Below, one piece after another: positions 49,994 through 63,578 of a DNA stretch of 64,000 bases (its first letter is position 1; the number at the start of each line of letters is the position of its first letter). The position numbers and the translations under genes are program-made. The notes beneath the pieces are model-generated. The model had not been told where the DNA came from. It saw only the letters and a list, made by a program, of their open reading frames with translations, and searched no databases. Origin of the DNA: Omphalotus guepiniiformis (lineage: Eukaryota; Basidiomycota; Agaricomycetes; Agaricales; Omphalotaceae). Location of the stretch: positions 682,001-746,000 of the forward strand of contig JAQOOI010000064.1 in assembly GCA_028554645.1 (NCBI GenBank), written 5' to 3'.

Positions 49994-51381
49994 ATGTCCA
50001 ACGAATCTCGTCTGTCTTTTGAGGTCAGCTACGTTGGAGAAGATGCCTCCCAATACTTCCGCCGTGTACACGGTCGGACGCTCAACAGTTTGAATCCGGT
50101 GTACTTGCTTCCCGCAGATGAGGACGAAATCAAGGTGTGCGCGTTCTCGATGCTTCGTGGTCGCGATATTCACTGTTGCATGTCAGAGACTGGAGCTACA
50201 TCATCGAATGATGCAGTTTGTGTTCGAAGGCAGAAACTATGTGGGCCCTGTTAAAGAGGCCTTGCAATTTGGTCAGCATAGAAGAGGTTCGACCTGTCGT
50301 CTGTATCTTGAACGAGTGTTTGACAGCCACGTCCGGTCGTTATTCAGTTCTTGACCTTGGAACTGGTACCGGTCTTTGGTATGTGGGTTCTCTCAATCGT
50401 TCCAGGACACACTCTGAGCTGATTGTCGCGTTCATTAGGGCTGTGAGCATGGCAGATGAATTTCCGCGGGTTGAAGTTATAGGGATCGACCTTGCACCTC
50501 TACAGCCTAGGTGAGACTGCGCTTGCTCTCGATGGCCTAGAGCTCTGAGGTCACCTTGATACAAAGGAATGTCCCTCCGAATTGCACGTGAGAACATCTT
50601 AATGTCTAATCTTCCGTTCAGCTTCATTAACACTTGAGTTCTGTGCGCATTCTCTTAGCTTCGAATTATGTGACCTAGATCAAGGGCCTATTCCTTACCC
50701 AGACAACTATTTTGACTTTATTCACGCTCGCTCGATGCATACTGGGGTAAGTCGAGCTCCTTTTCTTGCATCTTCTCGAAACCGTCCGAACGACCCCCCA
50801 GATTCGCAACTATCCCCAGCTATTACGGGAAATCGCGCGGCTTTTGCGCCCCGGGGGACTAGTACTTCTCATTGAACCTGATCTAACGCCGGTTGCCGGT
50901 GGAACATCATTAAGTTACTCGCCAAATGGCCTAGAAGTTCGCCACTGGCTTGACTTCTGGGAGACATACCGAGGGTGTTTGACGAGACAAGGTATTGACG
51001 TTTCTGTTCCCCAACGACTAGCTGATATGCTGGCTGCTACGCGGTCGTTCGAAAACATTGTTAAGCGAGACGGGAATATTCCTATCGGATTTTGGCCCAA
51101 GGGTTCGTATCAGTGTTTCTACGCGCCTGATATCCTTGCAGGGTTCTCTGATAATTGCTCCTTCTCTCTGGCTAGATCCTCACCTACTTACTGTGGGCCA
51201 GTTTCAGTGGATGGACTACGACCTGTTCATCCCCGCACTCCGGCCGATGTTTCTCTCCCTCGGACTTCCGGAGACCTACGTTCAATCCCTCATCACCAAT
51301 GCCCAACGGGATCTCTATCAATCTAATGTTAATTTATCGACACGTATTAATATTGTTCATGCCTCGAAGAGGCTACAATGA
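49994..51381 (+). CDS. Class I SAM-dependent methyltransferase
   Basis: Starts at ATG 49994 ('MSNESRLSFEVSYVGEDASQ') and includes 'YFRRVHGRTLNSLNPVYLLP', a lead-in seen in many fungal methyltransferases. An intron after DEDEIK leads to 'LELHHRMMQFVFEGRNYVGP'. Motif I is 'SVLDLGTGTGLW' (50340) and motif II 'VEVIGIDLAPLQP' (50475). Post-motifs are 'YPDNYFDFIHARSMHTG' (50700) and 'EIARLLRPGGLVLLIEPDL' (50840). The C-terminal part 'MDYDLFIPALRPMFLSLGLP' ends at 51381. The fold is clear; the substrate is unknown. An upstream exon that adds residues from about 49748 is possible through a GTACGC..ACAG intron. There is no biosynthetic gene nearby to suggest a natural-product role. Confidence 0.82.
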
Positions 51382-54026
51382 ATATCTTACGATCTTCCCT
51401 CCACAGTACATGTCAGCAATACCGATTCCTTCATTGAACCATCCGTTCCAATCATGTGGTGGGTCATTCCTGAGTCATTGTCTCGTAGGAATAGGCTCAA
51501 TCGTTCAATTCAAATAACCATTTTCCTTTAAAGCTCAGCTTCGAACTGAGTATTCGTAATGCCGCATGACCAAAGACTTGGAATCCAGACATATGCTTTT
51601 GGCATTTGTAAGTGTGGTGGTCAGGTGCGCTTCATGTCTGATATGCTCTGTACATCCTCTGCGAGATACCCTCTTTGATCATCCGCACTCAGGGGCTCGA
51701 GCGCAGGTGCATGCTATGCAATAATCTGAAAGTGCCGTTGTGTGCTGCAGGATATTGCCTCAATGCGCTCGCTGAGAAGTTTTCACATCGGATACTGTCC
51801 CGGAATACATCGCACAAAGGGAATTGGATGTAAACGTCAGATCAAGCAAACAATCCACCACGACCTATCCTCGCACTCAGTCTCAGGCTTACGGTTCGTT
51901 GTATTATTTCGTTGTTATATTCCGTATTCAGCGTATTGTTCTCCTCGAAGACGCCGCTAGCTATTTTCGACGCCATATCCGTTCTCACATTCCATTTCTA
52001 GCTACAATGGCTATAGATCGAGTACTGCAGCCAGTTAAGCCTGCCTCATTGGGAGCAACAGAATTGAGCCCGGGTCCCGGCGAGCCTCATGTATGCAGTT
52101 CTACAGCGTTGCCCACCAAGTCGAGGAAGCACAAGCGTTGCGTGGTTGGTAAATTTGGAGCCAACAACATATGTTTTTTTTTCTCTTTTCGATTCCGTAT
52201 ATACGACACACATATTTTAATGTACTTACGGAGGTCGTTTATTATTGCAATCTGATTGGTGCGATCGAGTATTTCCCCGATACCGATATGATCATTGTCC
52301 GACCGGGGATCATGAAGGCGGCCCCTTGTGGCGTTTGAAAAAACCTTGTCTATTTCAAAAATGAAAACCCAGTATTTTGTCAGGAGATGGCAGTACTTCA
52401 TGAAAGCATCCGTCCTTGATTATTCCCGGTGCCGTAGGTTTTGAAAGTTTGTGGCGCTGAATGTTCAGAGAACCCCTTGTCTTGTCATGCGATCCTTTCA
52501 AGTTGGGTGAGGCGACCTTATTCGCCATTTCATGAGGATGACCCGGGACGTAAAGACGTTTTGAACCACGCTGAACCCCGCTGAAGAATATCTGGGTTCT
52601 GTAGGCCATGGAGTGCACAATGTGGTACAACCTTCCATTTCGACCGCCCCAGCTACCCGATATTTGTAAATTCTCGGAAATTGATAGTTGGCTTTTCAAT
52701 TAAGATAGCGGAGGAGATGGGACAAAAAACGTTCTTTCAGTCGATGATCTTACTCGGATAACAAGACATTACCATCTACTTCCGGCGTACATCGTGAATG
52801 CTTGGATGCTCTAGATTTCCTCGTGAATACAATGTTTCTTACTAGTACTACCGCCGGAACATAACAAGCTTCGGTAAAGACGATAGATATCTAACCTATG
52901 ATAGACAAAATGCAGAGAGAGAACGGGGTGATGGCCGTTTTACATCGAGTTTTTAGGCACTGACATACTACTGGCATGTTATCTGTCCAGTGTATATGTA
53001 TCGGTCCTAAGTAAGCCATCCGCCGAATATCTTTTGATCCTTGTCCTCGGAGGACTGAAGCGATAGTCGTTCTTAGTTGCTCCGGAAAGTAATCATTGAT
53101 CATGACATGAGTTATCTCAGTTGGTCCTACAAATTGATACATATGTACGAGGAAGAATGAAGGTTTGAAGCAGAAACTTTAGGATGTTGTGATCTCGAAT
53201 GGTCGTCTGTCAGACGTGTCACTCCCCAGTCATCCTTCCGAAGAGGATGACTGTTAAATTCCAGGGTCAGATATCGGCGGTTGATAAACCCTTCAGCCTA
53301 CACCCGTGCAGAACAGGTTACAGTAAACAGCTGACCCTGGCATGGACAGAACCTAATGCAACGAAACTCAACAGGCTGGGGAGCGAAAGCCAGAAAGCTT
53401 GATCAGACCCTCGGAGAAACATAGAGCACGGCGATTCTAACACCGCTCTGAGAGCTACTCGGAGGTGAAATTACTTTGTGTGTGTGAGTGTCATAAAAGA
53501 GCGAGTGACCCGGATCTGGGGCGATCTCGACAAGGTTTCATGCGGCGTAGCAGACCGAAATACAAATACCTCCTTTCCTTGTTCTTGGAGCCTTTAGAAG
53601 CTGCAGCTGGGTGCCGACGAGAACACTATCGTGAAATCGCGAAACCTTGTTGCTGCCCAGATCTCGTGACAATTCAAAAAATAACATATACAGCACGTGC
53701 TGCTTCGTAAACCTTGCTTGGACCAGAGTTCGGCAAGTTCAAAAAAGTTCTTTCAACTAACAGCAGGGCCAAAGTTACTACATGCATATACATCACTGGA
53801 TTTGAACATTATGTAAAAAAAAAAAAGTACATCACCAAGCTATGGCACAAACCCAAGCCCAAATGGCATAGATAAAGAATGTTACAGATTCGGATACAGG
53901 TAGAAGCACGTACCTCCAGCGTACGTTTATACACACGTCCGGCGTTTAACATGCAAACGAATGCATTGCACCTCTGCATGTGTATTGTTAGCATGTGAAA
54001 TAAATCAACAGCTGACAATGCCAAGC
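51382..54026. other. Gene-poor island with ORF remnants
   Basis: About 2.6 kb without a gene I can support. An open stretch at 51742-52180 reads 'ELDVNVRSSKQSTTTYPRTQ' and 'YFVVIFRIQRIVLLEDAASY', followed by 'LPTKSRKHKRCVVGKFGANN'. It has no family match I know and may be a decayed gene or mobile-element fragment. A 114-codon minus-strand ORF at 52355-52699 is also unassigned. An imperfect inverted repeat lies at 53512-53664, and a run of 14 or so A at about 53814. Confidence 0.45.
53512..53664. repeat. Imperfect inverted repeat
   Basis: The left arm (53512-53543) contains GGATCTGGGGC and ACAAGGTTTC. The right arm (53638-53664) contains GAAACCTTGT and GCCCAGATC, its reverse complement with a few mismatches and bulges. 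The arms enclose about 95 nt. It could be the ends of a small non-autonomous element or a chance hairpin. Confidence 0.5.
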
Positions 54027-56201
54027 TCACCGTTCAGAGTTCGATTCCACGACATCAACTTGGTCAACACGCCCCTTCACCCATTTCACCACGTCCTCTC
54101 CCAGTATTGCACTTTCCATCACCTCCAAAGACTCCAGTCTGACCGGGCAGACACCATCCACAACCACACCTCGCATTGAAGAGCCTCCAGCTGGATTCCT
54201 GGCATTCACCATTGCAACCAATTTGGCCACCCCTTCCGAATGTCCTGGGTGACACTGTTTCAGACCGAGCTCTTTCAAATTCGGACACAGCCAGCCGTTG
54301 GACCCAGCTGCCACTCCGACACCTGGCGCAGAAGTTGACGCCGCGCCAGTGAGCATGTCCTCGTCCGGCTGGGACAGGGCATTGAGTAGAGAGTCCATTG
54401 GCGTCCCGCCCACCCGAAGACTTTCCAACTGGGGCAGCTCATTGAGAAGCGTCCAAGACATGATGACGCCCCCTGCACCGTAGTAGAGAGTCGACATACT
54501 GCTAGCAGACGATGAAGAGCCTCCGCTGGAACTTTTGGGTACCAAGTTCCAAGGGTGATTGTTCTCTTTGCTCTCGCGGGTTGCCCGACGTCCGCAACCA
54601 AAGCCATATCCCACGCTGAGGTGCTTGAGGCTAGCGGAGTTAGGAGAAGAGGTCGGGCCTATGCGATTGAGAAGAGAGAGTATGCCTTCTTCGATCGGAT
54701 CACGAGATTCGATGTCCAGATTGAGTTCCTCTAGCACGGGCAGCGTGAGTACATCGATAAGCTGTGTCATGAGATAATGGCCTCCGGCGCTGAACTCTTT
54801 AAGCTCGGGGAGTGTGAGAGGAGAAAGAGGAAGGATATTCTGAGTCACGGTTGGAAAGTGGACGGAGAGGGTATGGAGAGTAGGTGCGCTGAGAGCAAGG
54901 ATATGCAATAGTCTATCGAGAGGCAGATGACTGGCAGGGAGAGAGCGCAACGAGAGCGTGTGAAGGCCAGTGTTGAAGATTGGAGACGACCACTTGAAGG
55001 GTGCATTTTGAAGGGTGAGATGACGAAGTTGAGGAAGGAGAGGACTACTAGGAGCAGAACTGGAAGGCGGTTGTGAGATATTGGGGAGCCAAGGCCAATC
55101 AGGTTGATAATATACAGCTTCAGTAGAAGAAACTTCAAACTCTCGCAGTAAAGGAGCGTCGCCTGATGTTTAAAACGTGTTAGGGTTCGGCACGCAGACA
55201 ACAATGGACATGGACCAACCGTTAATAGATTTGAGGGCGGATAATGAACTGAATTGCTTATCATATCTAAAAACAAATCTCTCCCAGCGCCGCATTTGTT
55301 CCACGAGGTAAAAGATAGCGATGTAACCCCAATGGGTCGCAATTCTAGTAGCGTTGGCAGCTGAACGATCCTTTGCACGGGATGATGAAGGGGGAGAAGG
55401 AAGGGGAGAGCCCCACATGTCATGAGAGATGGACGTCATGGCAGCAGCAGAGGAGGCTGAAGGTATAGGCACAACCAGCTGAGCATGGGAGGGAGGAATG
55501 GCCGCGTGATGAGGAATCACATAATGTGCAAGGGCAGTACTAGAGGGAACGGAAGACGAGGCCATGGCCTGGTGGTATGCCGCAGACCAGGAGGGATAAT
55601 AGACGGCAGCGGGAGACGGAGAAGGACTTCTGCGACGAATACTGCGAGGAGCGGGAGTAGAGTCTGATTTTGCCACACGAAGATAGATGACTATGTCTAG
55701 TGGCACTGACGGTCCTGATCGTTCGAGCCAAAGTCGAATAGTATCTGCGGACGAATGCTGGTTTGTCACGAGTCGAATCTAAGTAAGATATCTCAGCACA
55801 AGATGAAAAGAAAAATTGCATGAGAAAGTTACCTTGGACCATATACGAGGCATGTCGAGAGCAAGCCTTCGCCAGGACCTGCACACTGCGGCCAAGATCC
55901 AAGCCGAAGAGGGGTTTGCCTCGAAAGCCCACATAAAGACTTGACTGAGCAACTCTGAGGGCAACCTACGAATTGGAGAAAGATAGGACTTTGTATGTAG
56001 AATGTGATCCTGGAGAAGAGATCTCTGATTGCGAAGTTGGTTAATAGCACACTGAGCCTCAAGAACGATATGAGCGAGATCAGCCTCTGCAGTAGCTATT
56101 CTGTTGTCGAGGACATCGAGGTCGGCGACATTTGAATGAAGAGTAGCACGAGCAGAAGAAAGAGACTGAGCAGTAGGTGGGTCTGGGAAGTCTACTGACA
56201 T
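54027..56201 (-). CDS. F-box protein with C-terminal LRR-like region
   Basis: Starts at ATG 56201 with 'MSVDFPDPPTAQSLSSARAT'. A coiled-coil lead-in ('RIATAEADLAHIVLEAQCAI') precedes the F-box: 'IRRLPSELLSQVFMWAFEAN' then 'LAAVCRSWRRLALDMPRIWS' (55960-55850). This is the pattern of a large F-box family in Agaricomycetes, in which the F-box binds Skp1 and the C-terminal part chooses the substrate for ubiquitination. Later exons have a Ser/Ala-rich insert (55640-55390) and leucine-patterned segments such as 'LPELKEFSAGGHYLMTQLID' (54810), 'LPVLEELNLDIESRD' and 'LESLRVGGTPMDSLLNAL' (54420), consistent with irregular LRRs. Introns at about 55790-55850 and 55130-55220 are implied. The target is unknown. 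Confidence 0.82.
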
Positions 56202-56270
56202 GGTGGCTAAAGAAGAGAAACGACATCGATCGGACTTTTAAAACATGTACTATATGCTTGTTCTGTTTTA

Positions 56271-56767
56271 TTACTTCTTTCCTGCTTCAATAGCATCTCC
56301 ATTCTTACACGCGATAATCTTGATTCGTTGTCCATTCACCATCTCATTCCCTTCCATTTTGAACGATGCATTCTTCACAATGAATGTCCAGACGTCGTCG
56401 CACAGCCGGTATGTGTGCAGGTGGCCCTGTGCACGCGTCAATCACACCAGAATTGAATACCGTTAACCGACTGACCTTGAGGGTGGTTTTTGTCTTTACC
56501 TGCTTGACCATGATGTCGGCCAAGCACTTGTCAAACTGAAAACAGAGCCAGCTGAGTGTAACCGAGACGCTCAAGTGAGTTTCGTACCTGCTGGAGAACC
56601 TTCATCGCGAGCTGTGGCGTTATAGAGCCACTGGTGATGAGCTCGTCCAGCGAGTCAGTGAGAGCCATGCCAATGCTATAGCAATAGTAGAAGAACGAGA
56701 TATTCAGATAGAAAGAAGAAAAAACATACGAAGAGCCTCGATAGAACTCGTAGTAAGCAGATGCCAT
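56271..56767 (-). CDS. TOA2: TFIIA small (gamma) subunit
   Basis: A four-exon gene for the small subunit of general factor TFIIA, which binds TBP on promoter DNA. Exon 1 reads '[13 protein letters not shown]' from ATG 56767. The next exons give '[20 protein letters not shown]' and 'QLAMKVLQQ', then '[20 protein letters not shown]', and the last one '[20 protein letters not shown]' and '[20 protein letters not shown]', ending AIEAGKK with TAA at 56271. The four-helix N-terminus and beta-barrel C-terminus are complete, and length is about 110 residues. The gene shares a 66-nt spacer with the next gene. Confidence 0.95.
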
Positions 56768-56833
56768 TGTGTCACAGAAGAAAAGCCGTGTCCGTGGCTG
56801 TGTTGAAGCCGATGCTTTCATCCAACCTACTCC
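56768..56833. promoter_or_regulatory. Very short divergent spacer, TOA2 / mucin-like gene
   Basis: Start codons are only 66 nt apart, so each gene's core promoter must overlap the other's leader or coding exon if the plus-strand start at 56834 is right. Confidence 0.3.
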
Positions 56834-58608
56834 ATGCTTGATATTCCTGCACCGACCCCAGCACCCACAATCTTTATCATAAAGCGCCAGACTGTGAGTA
56901 TTTACTTTCTTTGACACTGAATTGTACTTGAGCAGGGGCCCAGGGTACTACGGACGCAACTGGGATAGACGCGACAGGCGTCATCCCGACGAGCGTCGGC
57001 GGCACTACAGACGGTACAGGCGGTAGTACAGGAGGTGATAGTATAGGCGTAACTTCAGCTGGTACAGGTGGAAGTACAGGTGTATCAGACGGCGTCTCAA
57101 CTGGTCCAACTACAGCCCCGACAGACGGTCAGAGCTCTCCGTATGTTTTTCTTCATGTTTTTCCTGGAATTCTTCATTTACCTATACTCGCAGGCCAATT
57201 ACTTCCCCGTCTTCGCAGCCTCCATCGTCTTCTCCTTCTTCTACTCCATCTTCGACACCTTCGTCCACGCCTTCATCTACGCCTTCATCTACACCTTCAT
57301 CTACGCCTTCATCTACCCCGTCTTCAACTCCTTCTTCAACTCCTTCTTCAACCCCTTCTTCAACTCCTTCCTCAACTTTTTCTTCGACTCCTTCATCTAC
57401 CCCTAGCTCATCTGATTCATCTGCACCTTCAACTACCTCTTCCTCAACAACTACCTCTTTCTCTTCTGCCTCTAGTGACTCTACCACAGCCTCCTTCACT
57501 ACCATAACCACAACGGATCCAAATGGCCACGTTTTTACAGTGAGTATCACCTGTTCTATTAATTCGCTTGTTCTGATAATCATCTCTCCAGACAACCTCT
57601 CAACTTTCCCTTTCAACCGGGAGCAGCAACTCGTCATCTTCGTTCACAGCTAGTCGTACAGGTCTCATCGCCGGTATTACCGGTGGTCTTGTTCTCCTGC
57701 TCTTTGTAGTTCTCGGAGCAATCTTCATCTACAAACGCCGTCAAAATCGAAAATTAGGTTTCATTGAAAACCTCATCAAACGCGGCCGGGAAGGTAAAGG
57801 TGCAGGCGGTGTCGGTCTGCTTGATGGTGAATTTGATGATGAAGACGATGTTGAGATGAGAAGATATAGGGATGCCGCACCTACTCCGACTGGAACCATG
57901 CGGCAGCATTCTGCCAACCCCAGCATGGTTTCTGTCAATAATCCCATTAACGCTGCTCCCACTCTCTTCCGTGCGCGCGCTTCTGATTCTGGTTCCATTT
58001 TCCATGAAGGCGTCTGGCCTCCACCTGGCGAAGCTTCTGCCCTCGTCGATCCCATCACCAAAGCTGGTAGCGAGGTCGACTTGGGCAGGATTGTAGACGA
58101 TGTCATGGGCCCTTCTCCTCCAAGGACTGCCAACGCTCTTCCCCCTGGTGCTGCTCCTCCGGTCGGACATACGCCGACAGCCAGCATAAGCTCTCTCTAT
58201 AGCGATCCCTTCCGCGATGCGTCTCGGGCTTCTTCCTCCGCATCAGTCTACTACGACGAAGCCCAACAGGGCCGGAGAGACCCTAGTTCGTCCTCGACAG
58301 GGTCTGCCAATTATGCACCAACATCGTACATTCCACCATCACCTGTGCCATCTACACCAAAGAAACCAAGTCCATTAGGCCAGAGTATCGGTGGTTCGGC
58401 TGAGGGTGCTCCCAAAACGTGGCTTGAACGATCCCCCAAGACACCACTGACCAGCTTACACGAGCCCTCATCCTCTAAGCATGTGTCGTTCTCTGAGCCT
58501 GCCCGACCTGGGTCAAAGTTGGGGCAAAATCCTGGTCCTGGGCTTGGGGTACCTCTTGCGGGTGATTCTGCGGCTCAGCAGGGTGGGCTGATAGGGATGG
58601 CTTTATAG
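56834..58608 (+). CDS. Mucin-like single-pass membrane protein with SSTP repeats
   Basis: Exon 1 from ATG 56834 ('[20 protein letters not shown]') is joined by a 50-nt intron (56894-56943) to a Gly/Thr-rich region '[20 protein letters not shown]'. A GTATGT..GCAG intron (57141-57194) leads to a long SSTP repeat (57222-57405) and a Ser/Thr-rich stalk. After another intron one membrane span, '[20 protein letters not shown]' (57660-57730), is followed by a basic stop-transfer 'KRRQNRK' and a 290-residue Pro/Ser-rich cytoplasmic tail ending GGLIGMAL. The architecture is that of fungal wall sensors (Mid2/Wsc-like) or of SKG6/Axl2-type anchors. Function is inferred from architecture only. No typical signal peptide is visible, so the true first exon may differ. 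Confidence 0.68.
57222..57405 (+). repeat. 12-nt coding minisatellite (Ser-Ser-Thr-Pro)
   Basis: About fourteen imperfect 12-nt units, TCATCTACGCCT-like, each code for SSTP. Third positions vary (ACT, ACA, ACG, ACC) while the protein unit stays constant, which suggests selection on the peptide as well as repeat slippage. Confidence 0.85.
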
Positions 58609-59152
58609 GCATGGATCTTTACTTCTCGGTTACTTTGATGACGTGAAAGGGAACAAAAGCTGTCAGTTACGCTCTAACGGTTCTTAAAAGCACAAATTAG
58701 GACTCTCTGAATACGTTGGACTTGCTTGATTGGTTTGACCATGGACTTGCAACGATTTTTTTACGCTTGGTTGTACGGATATATATACACCTATTTATGA
58801 TGCTCTCCCTCTTTATTGTACCTTCTTCCTTTGTGGTTGGCAGGACGTACTTGAACAAATCAATGTTAATAGTTTGGATTGAAAATTCTACGCTTGGACT
58901 TCAAGTCGATCAACTGCGCTTGGACCGGTGATTCTTAATTTGGTTCTCCTTCACGTATGTAAGTATAACAACACATTCAACCGCTGAACAATTGCAACAA
59001 CCATTTGGCGAGGAATGTGAATTGGTTTACAGTTGTAGGGACGATTGGTGTGAGAATTGACTTTTAAGGTAATTATGGGTGATTGTGGGTCCAAGCCACA
59101 CAAGTGTACATATTACCTAAAAAGGAAGAATGTTAGTAATTGGATGTAAGAC
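58609..59152. other. Intergenic region
   Basis: About 540 nt between the mucin-like and Clp1-like genes. AT-rich, with the 3' flank of the first and the promoter of the second. A TATAAATT sequence occurs near 59168, just inside the proposed reading frame, so the ATG at 59237 or 59193-area starts remain possible. Confidence 0.4.
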
Positions 59153-60388
59153 ATGTTTTCGGTCAACTCTTATAAATTAGCCTCTTCCCGCCATGTCTCC
59201 CTCCAACCAGTCTTCACATTCATCAACTTCATCAACATGCTCAGAGCTCGCAACTTCTCCAAGCGCAACATCGTTTCTGAAAACACTCCCCCGTCTCATA
59301 CTTCTCTTAAATCTCAGCGTATTTTGCAGGATGCTGCTCGCAGACGTCGGGCGAGAAATACAGCCAAGCGCTCAGTCAAGTATGACGTTGAGCAGGCTAA
59401 ACGCAAAAATCAGAGAAATCCCGTTCGTCTAAATGTTGTCGTTGTCGCTCACAGCGCCGACGTCGATATGCAGGACGCACAGGTTGTACCACCAAAGGTG
59501 GTCCCTGTTCTTCTCCCAAGGGTTCTCGGTCAACCTCCCATTTCCGAGTCTACCGAGGAAGCTATCAAAGCTGCCAGCAGTCCCTACTTTTCTGGTCAGA
59601 CTGCTGGATTTGTACGCGATAATCTTGTGGAACGTGGTCCTCGGTATGTTCTGTCTTTTTCACCCTTATACAACATTCAAACTAATCTGTTTTATAGAAT
59701 GCTTCGGACTGCTATTAGTGTTCGTGCGGAGGTTGACAATCATGCCCTTCCGAAAGAACTAGCTGTGATGGTTCATGATCTGACAGCTGTCGATCTCCCT
59801 ACTCATATGCTCGCTGTATACGCTCCTGTCCCTAAAGACGCTTCCTCTTCCCATAAAACTCAAGTCAAGATGTATCCTATCCATTCTCTTGTCATGGCTG
59901 CCCACTGCGCTAAACTGCCTCCTTTCGCGCCTTCTCCTGCTACCGTCGATGTTGCTAATGCACCCTCCACTGGCCCACGACAACTCACCCTCCCCGTTCG
60001 TCCACTATGCCTCCCTCACCCTCCGTCCTTCCCCTATCTCACCCAGTACTTCTATCTGAGGCGAGCAGAAGTCTTCCACAGCGGTTTCTTCCCCGCATCA
60101 CCTCCGGATGCCTACGTAGAAGATCCTCAGAACCCACAGAATATACTGTCCTTCGCCGCACATCTTGGCAAGACGTTCAATCCCACAGCGCTTCTTGAGC
60201 GTGCGTCTACGATACACGGAGTATGGATGAATGCCTGCGCGTTGGGTGCTTTCGACAATGATTTGTGGGCTGCTATAGATTCGGCATGGGAGGTCATCCT
60301 CAATGCTCTTGCGATTGGCACAGGTAACCCCCGTGCGGTCGTCATACCTTCTCCCGAGCCTCAGCCTTCGTCGCAGGAGCAGCATTGA
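59153..60388 (+). CDS. Clp1-like protein (clampless1 family)
   Basis: Two exons split by a frame-neutral 54-nt intron (59644-59697, GTATGT..TATAG), giving about 393 residues. The N-terminus is basic and disordered ('DAARRRRARNTAKRSVKYDV'). The C-terminal half contains 'VDLPTHMLAVYAPVP', 'MYPIHSLVMAAHCAKLPPF' (59870-59930), 'LPHPPSFPYLTQYFYLRRAE' (60020) and 'GVWMNACALGAFDNDLWAAI' (60220). This pattern matches what I recall of Clp1-like proteins, which in Coprinopsis and Ustilago act downstream of mating-type genes in clamp-cell and dikaryon development. No catalytic motif is visible. A shorter start at ATG 59237 ('MLRARNFSKRN') is possible because a TATAAATTAG sequence lies only a few bases after the first ATG. 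Confidence 0.55.
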   Translation: MFSVNSYKLASSRHVSLQPVFTFINFINMLRARNFSKRNIVSENTPPSHTSLKSQRILQDAARRRRARNTAKRSVKYDVEQAKRKNQRNPVRLNVVVVAHSADVDMQDAQVVPPKVVPVLLPRVLGQPPISESTEEAIKAASSPYFSGQTAGFVRDNLVERGPRYVLSFSPLYNIQTNLFYRMLRTAISVRAEVDNHALPKELAVMVHDLTAVDLPTHMLAVYAPVPKDASSSHKTQVKMYPIHSLVMAAHCAKLPPFAPSPATVDVANAPSTGPRQLTLPVRPLCLPHPPSFPYLTQYFYLRRAEVFHSGFFPASPPDAYVEDPQNPQNILSFAAHLGKTFNPTALLERASTIHGVWMNACALGAFDNDLWAAIDSAWEVILNALAIGTGNPRAVVIPSPEPQPSSQEQH

Positions 60389-60965
60389 GGGACATGATTA
60401 CATAACTTTATGATTTATAGTAGATACCTCCTATGTTCGATACCCTGTAGAACTTAACCTTATGTCGTAGTATATGCATTATGTTGTACGATAGCAACCA
60501 GAAGTACAAGTACATTATCACAAATATAAATACACAAATTTATTTCACAAACCAAACCTCGAGTGAAAGAGACTCAATCTTGACTGACTGACTACCAGCT
60601 GAACACATAGTAGGCAGCTCTGTCTCTCAACATAAATTGATCTATCATTTCAACCCTTGTCCTCGGCGAATATCACTCATGTTATGAAGCGGCAGTTGCA
60701 TCATCTCTGTTCCTTGCTATGTAAACGACCCACAACAAAATCCTACAGACACGGCAAGTACGATAACCAGTAGCAAACAAGAAAGGACACAACAGCATCA
60801 GAAACTCATCATAAAAGCATGGGGTGACTGCGACCATGCAGAGCGAAGACATACGGGTACGAGAACAAATGAAGGGACGTATTGCTCACAAAACAGCAAT
60901 ACAAGTATAATACAACGCATGAAACAACTACCTGTCAAAGCAATACCTCTCACACTTCGAGTGCT
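60389..60965. other. Convergent 3' intergenic region
   Basis: About 575 nt between the 3' ends of the Clp1-like gene and PAB1. AT-rich, with several possible polyadenylation tracts such as AATATAAATAC near 60522. No gene recognised. Confidence 0.45.
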
Positions 60966-63260
<2,295 letters not shown>

Positions 63261-63578
63261 TGTTAATGAAGATTTGTTTAAATGGGTTTTTTTGAAGGAT
63301 ATGATGTGGGTCGTTACTGCTTTATGGACTTTTCTGGAGCTGTTGGAATGCCTTTAGAGAACTGCGCCAAAATTGTGAGAAGAGAAAGAAGAAAAACGTA
63401 CACGAGAGAGCAACAAACAACCGCTCGAAAATATATAAAATGGATTTTATATGATTTTTACGCGTTTTAGGCTGGCAAAAAAGACGATATGTTAAGCATG
63501 GAGGACAGATAGTGTATGAAATCGACGACGTACCTTTAGGTGGGGGATAGAGAAATCAGAAACACTGATTCATTTTAT
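63261..63578. promoter_or_regulatory. PAB1 upstream region, probable 5'-UTR intron
   Basis: The 318 nt before the PAB1 start are AT-rich. On the minus strand CTAAAG followed by GTACGTCG (near 63535) is a good splice donor, and Cys/pyrimidine-rich acceptor-like sites occur closer to the ATG, so a leader intron is plausible. Confidence 0.3.

Noticed and set aside
52355..52699. 114-codon minus-strand ORF in the gene-poor island
   Set aside because: No recognisable motif; kept only as part of the island description.
57182..57637. 151-codon minus-strand ORF rich in Glu, Val and Gly
   Set aside because: It is the antisense of the SSTP repeat; repetition of the 12-nt unit keeps the opposite frame open.
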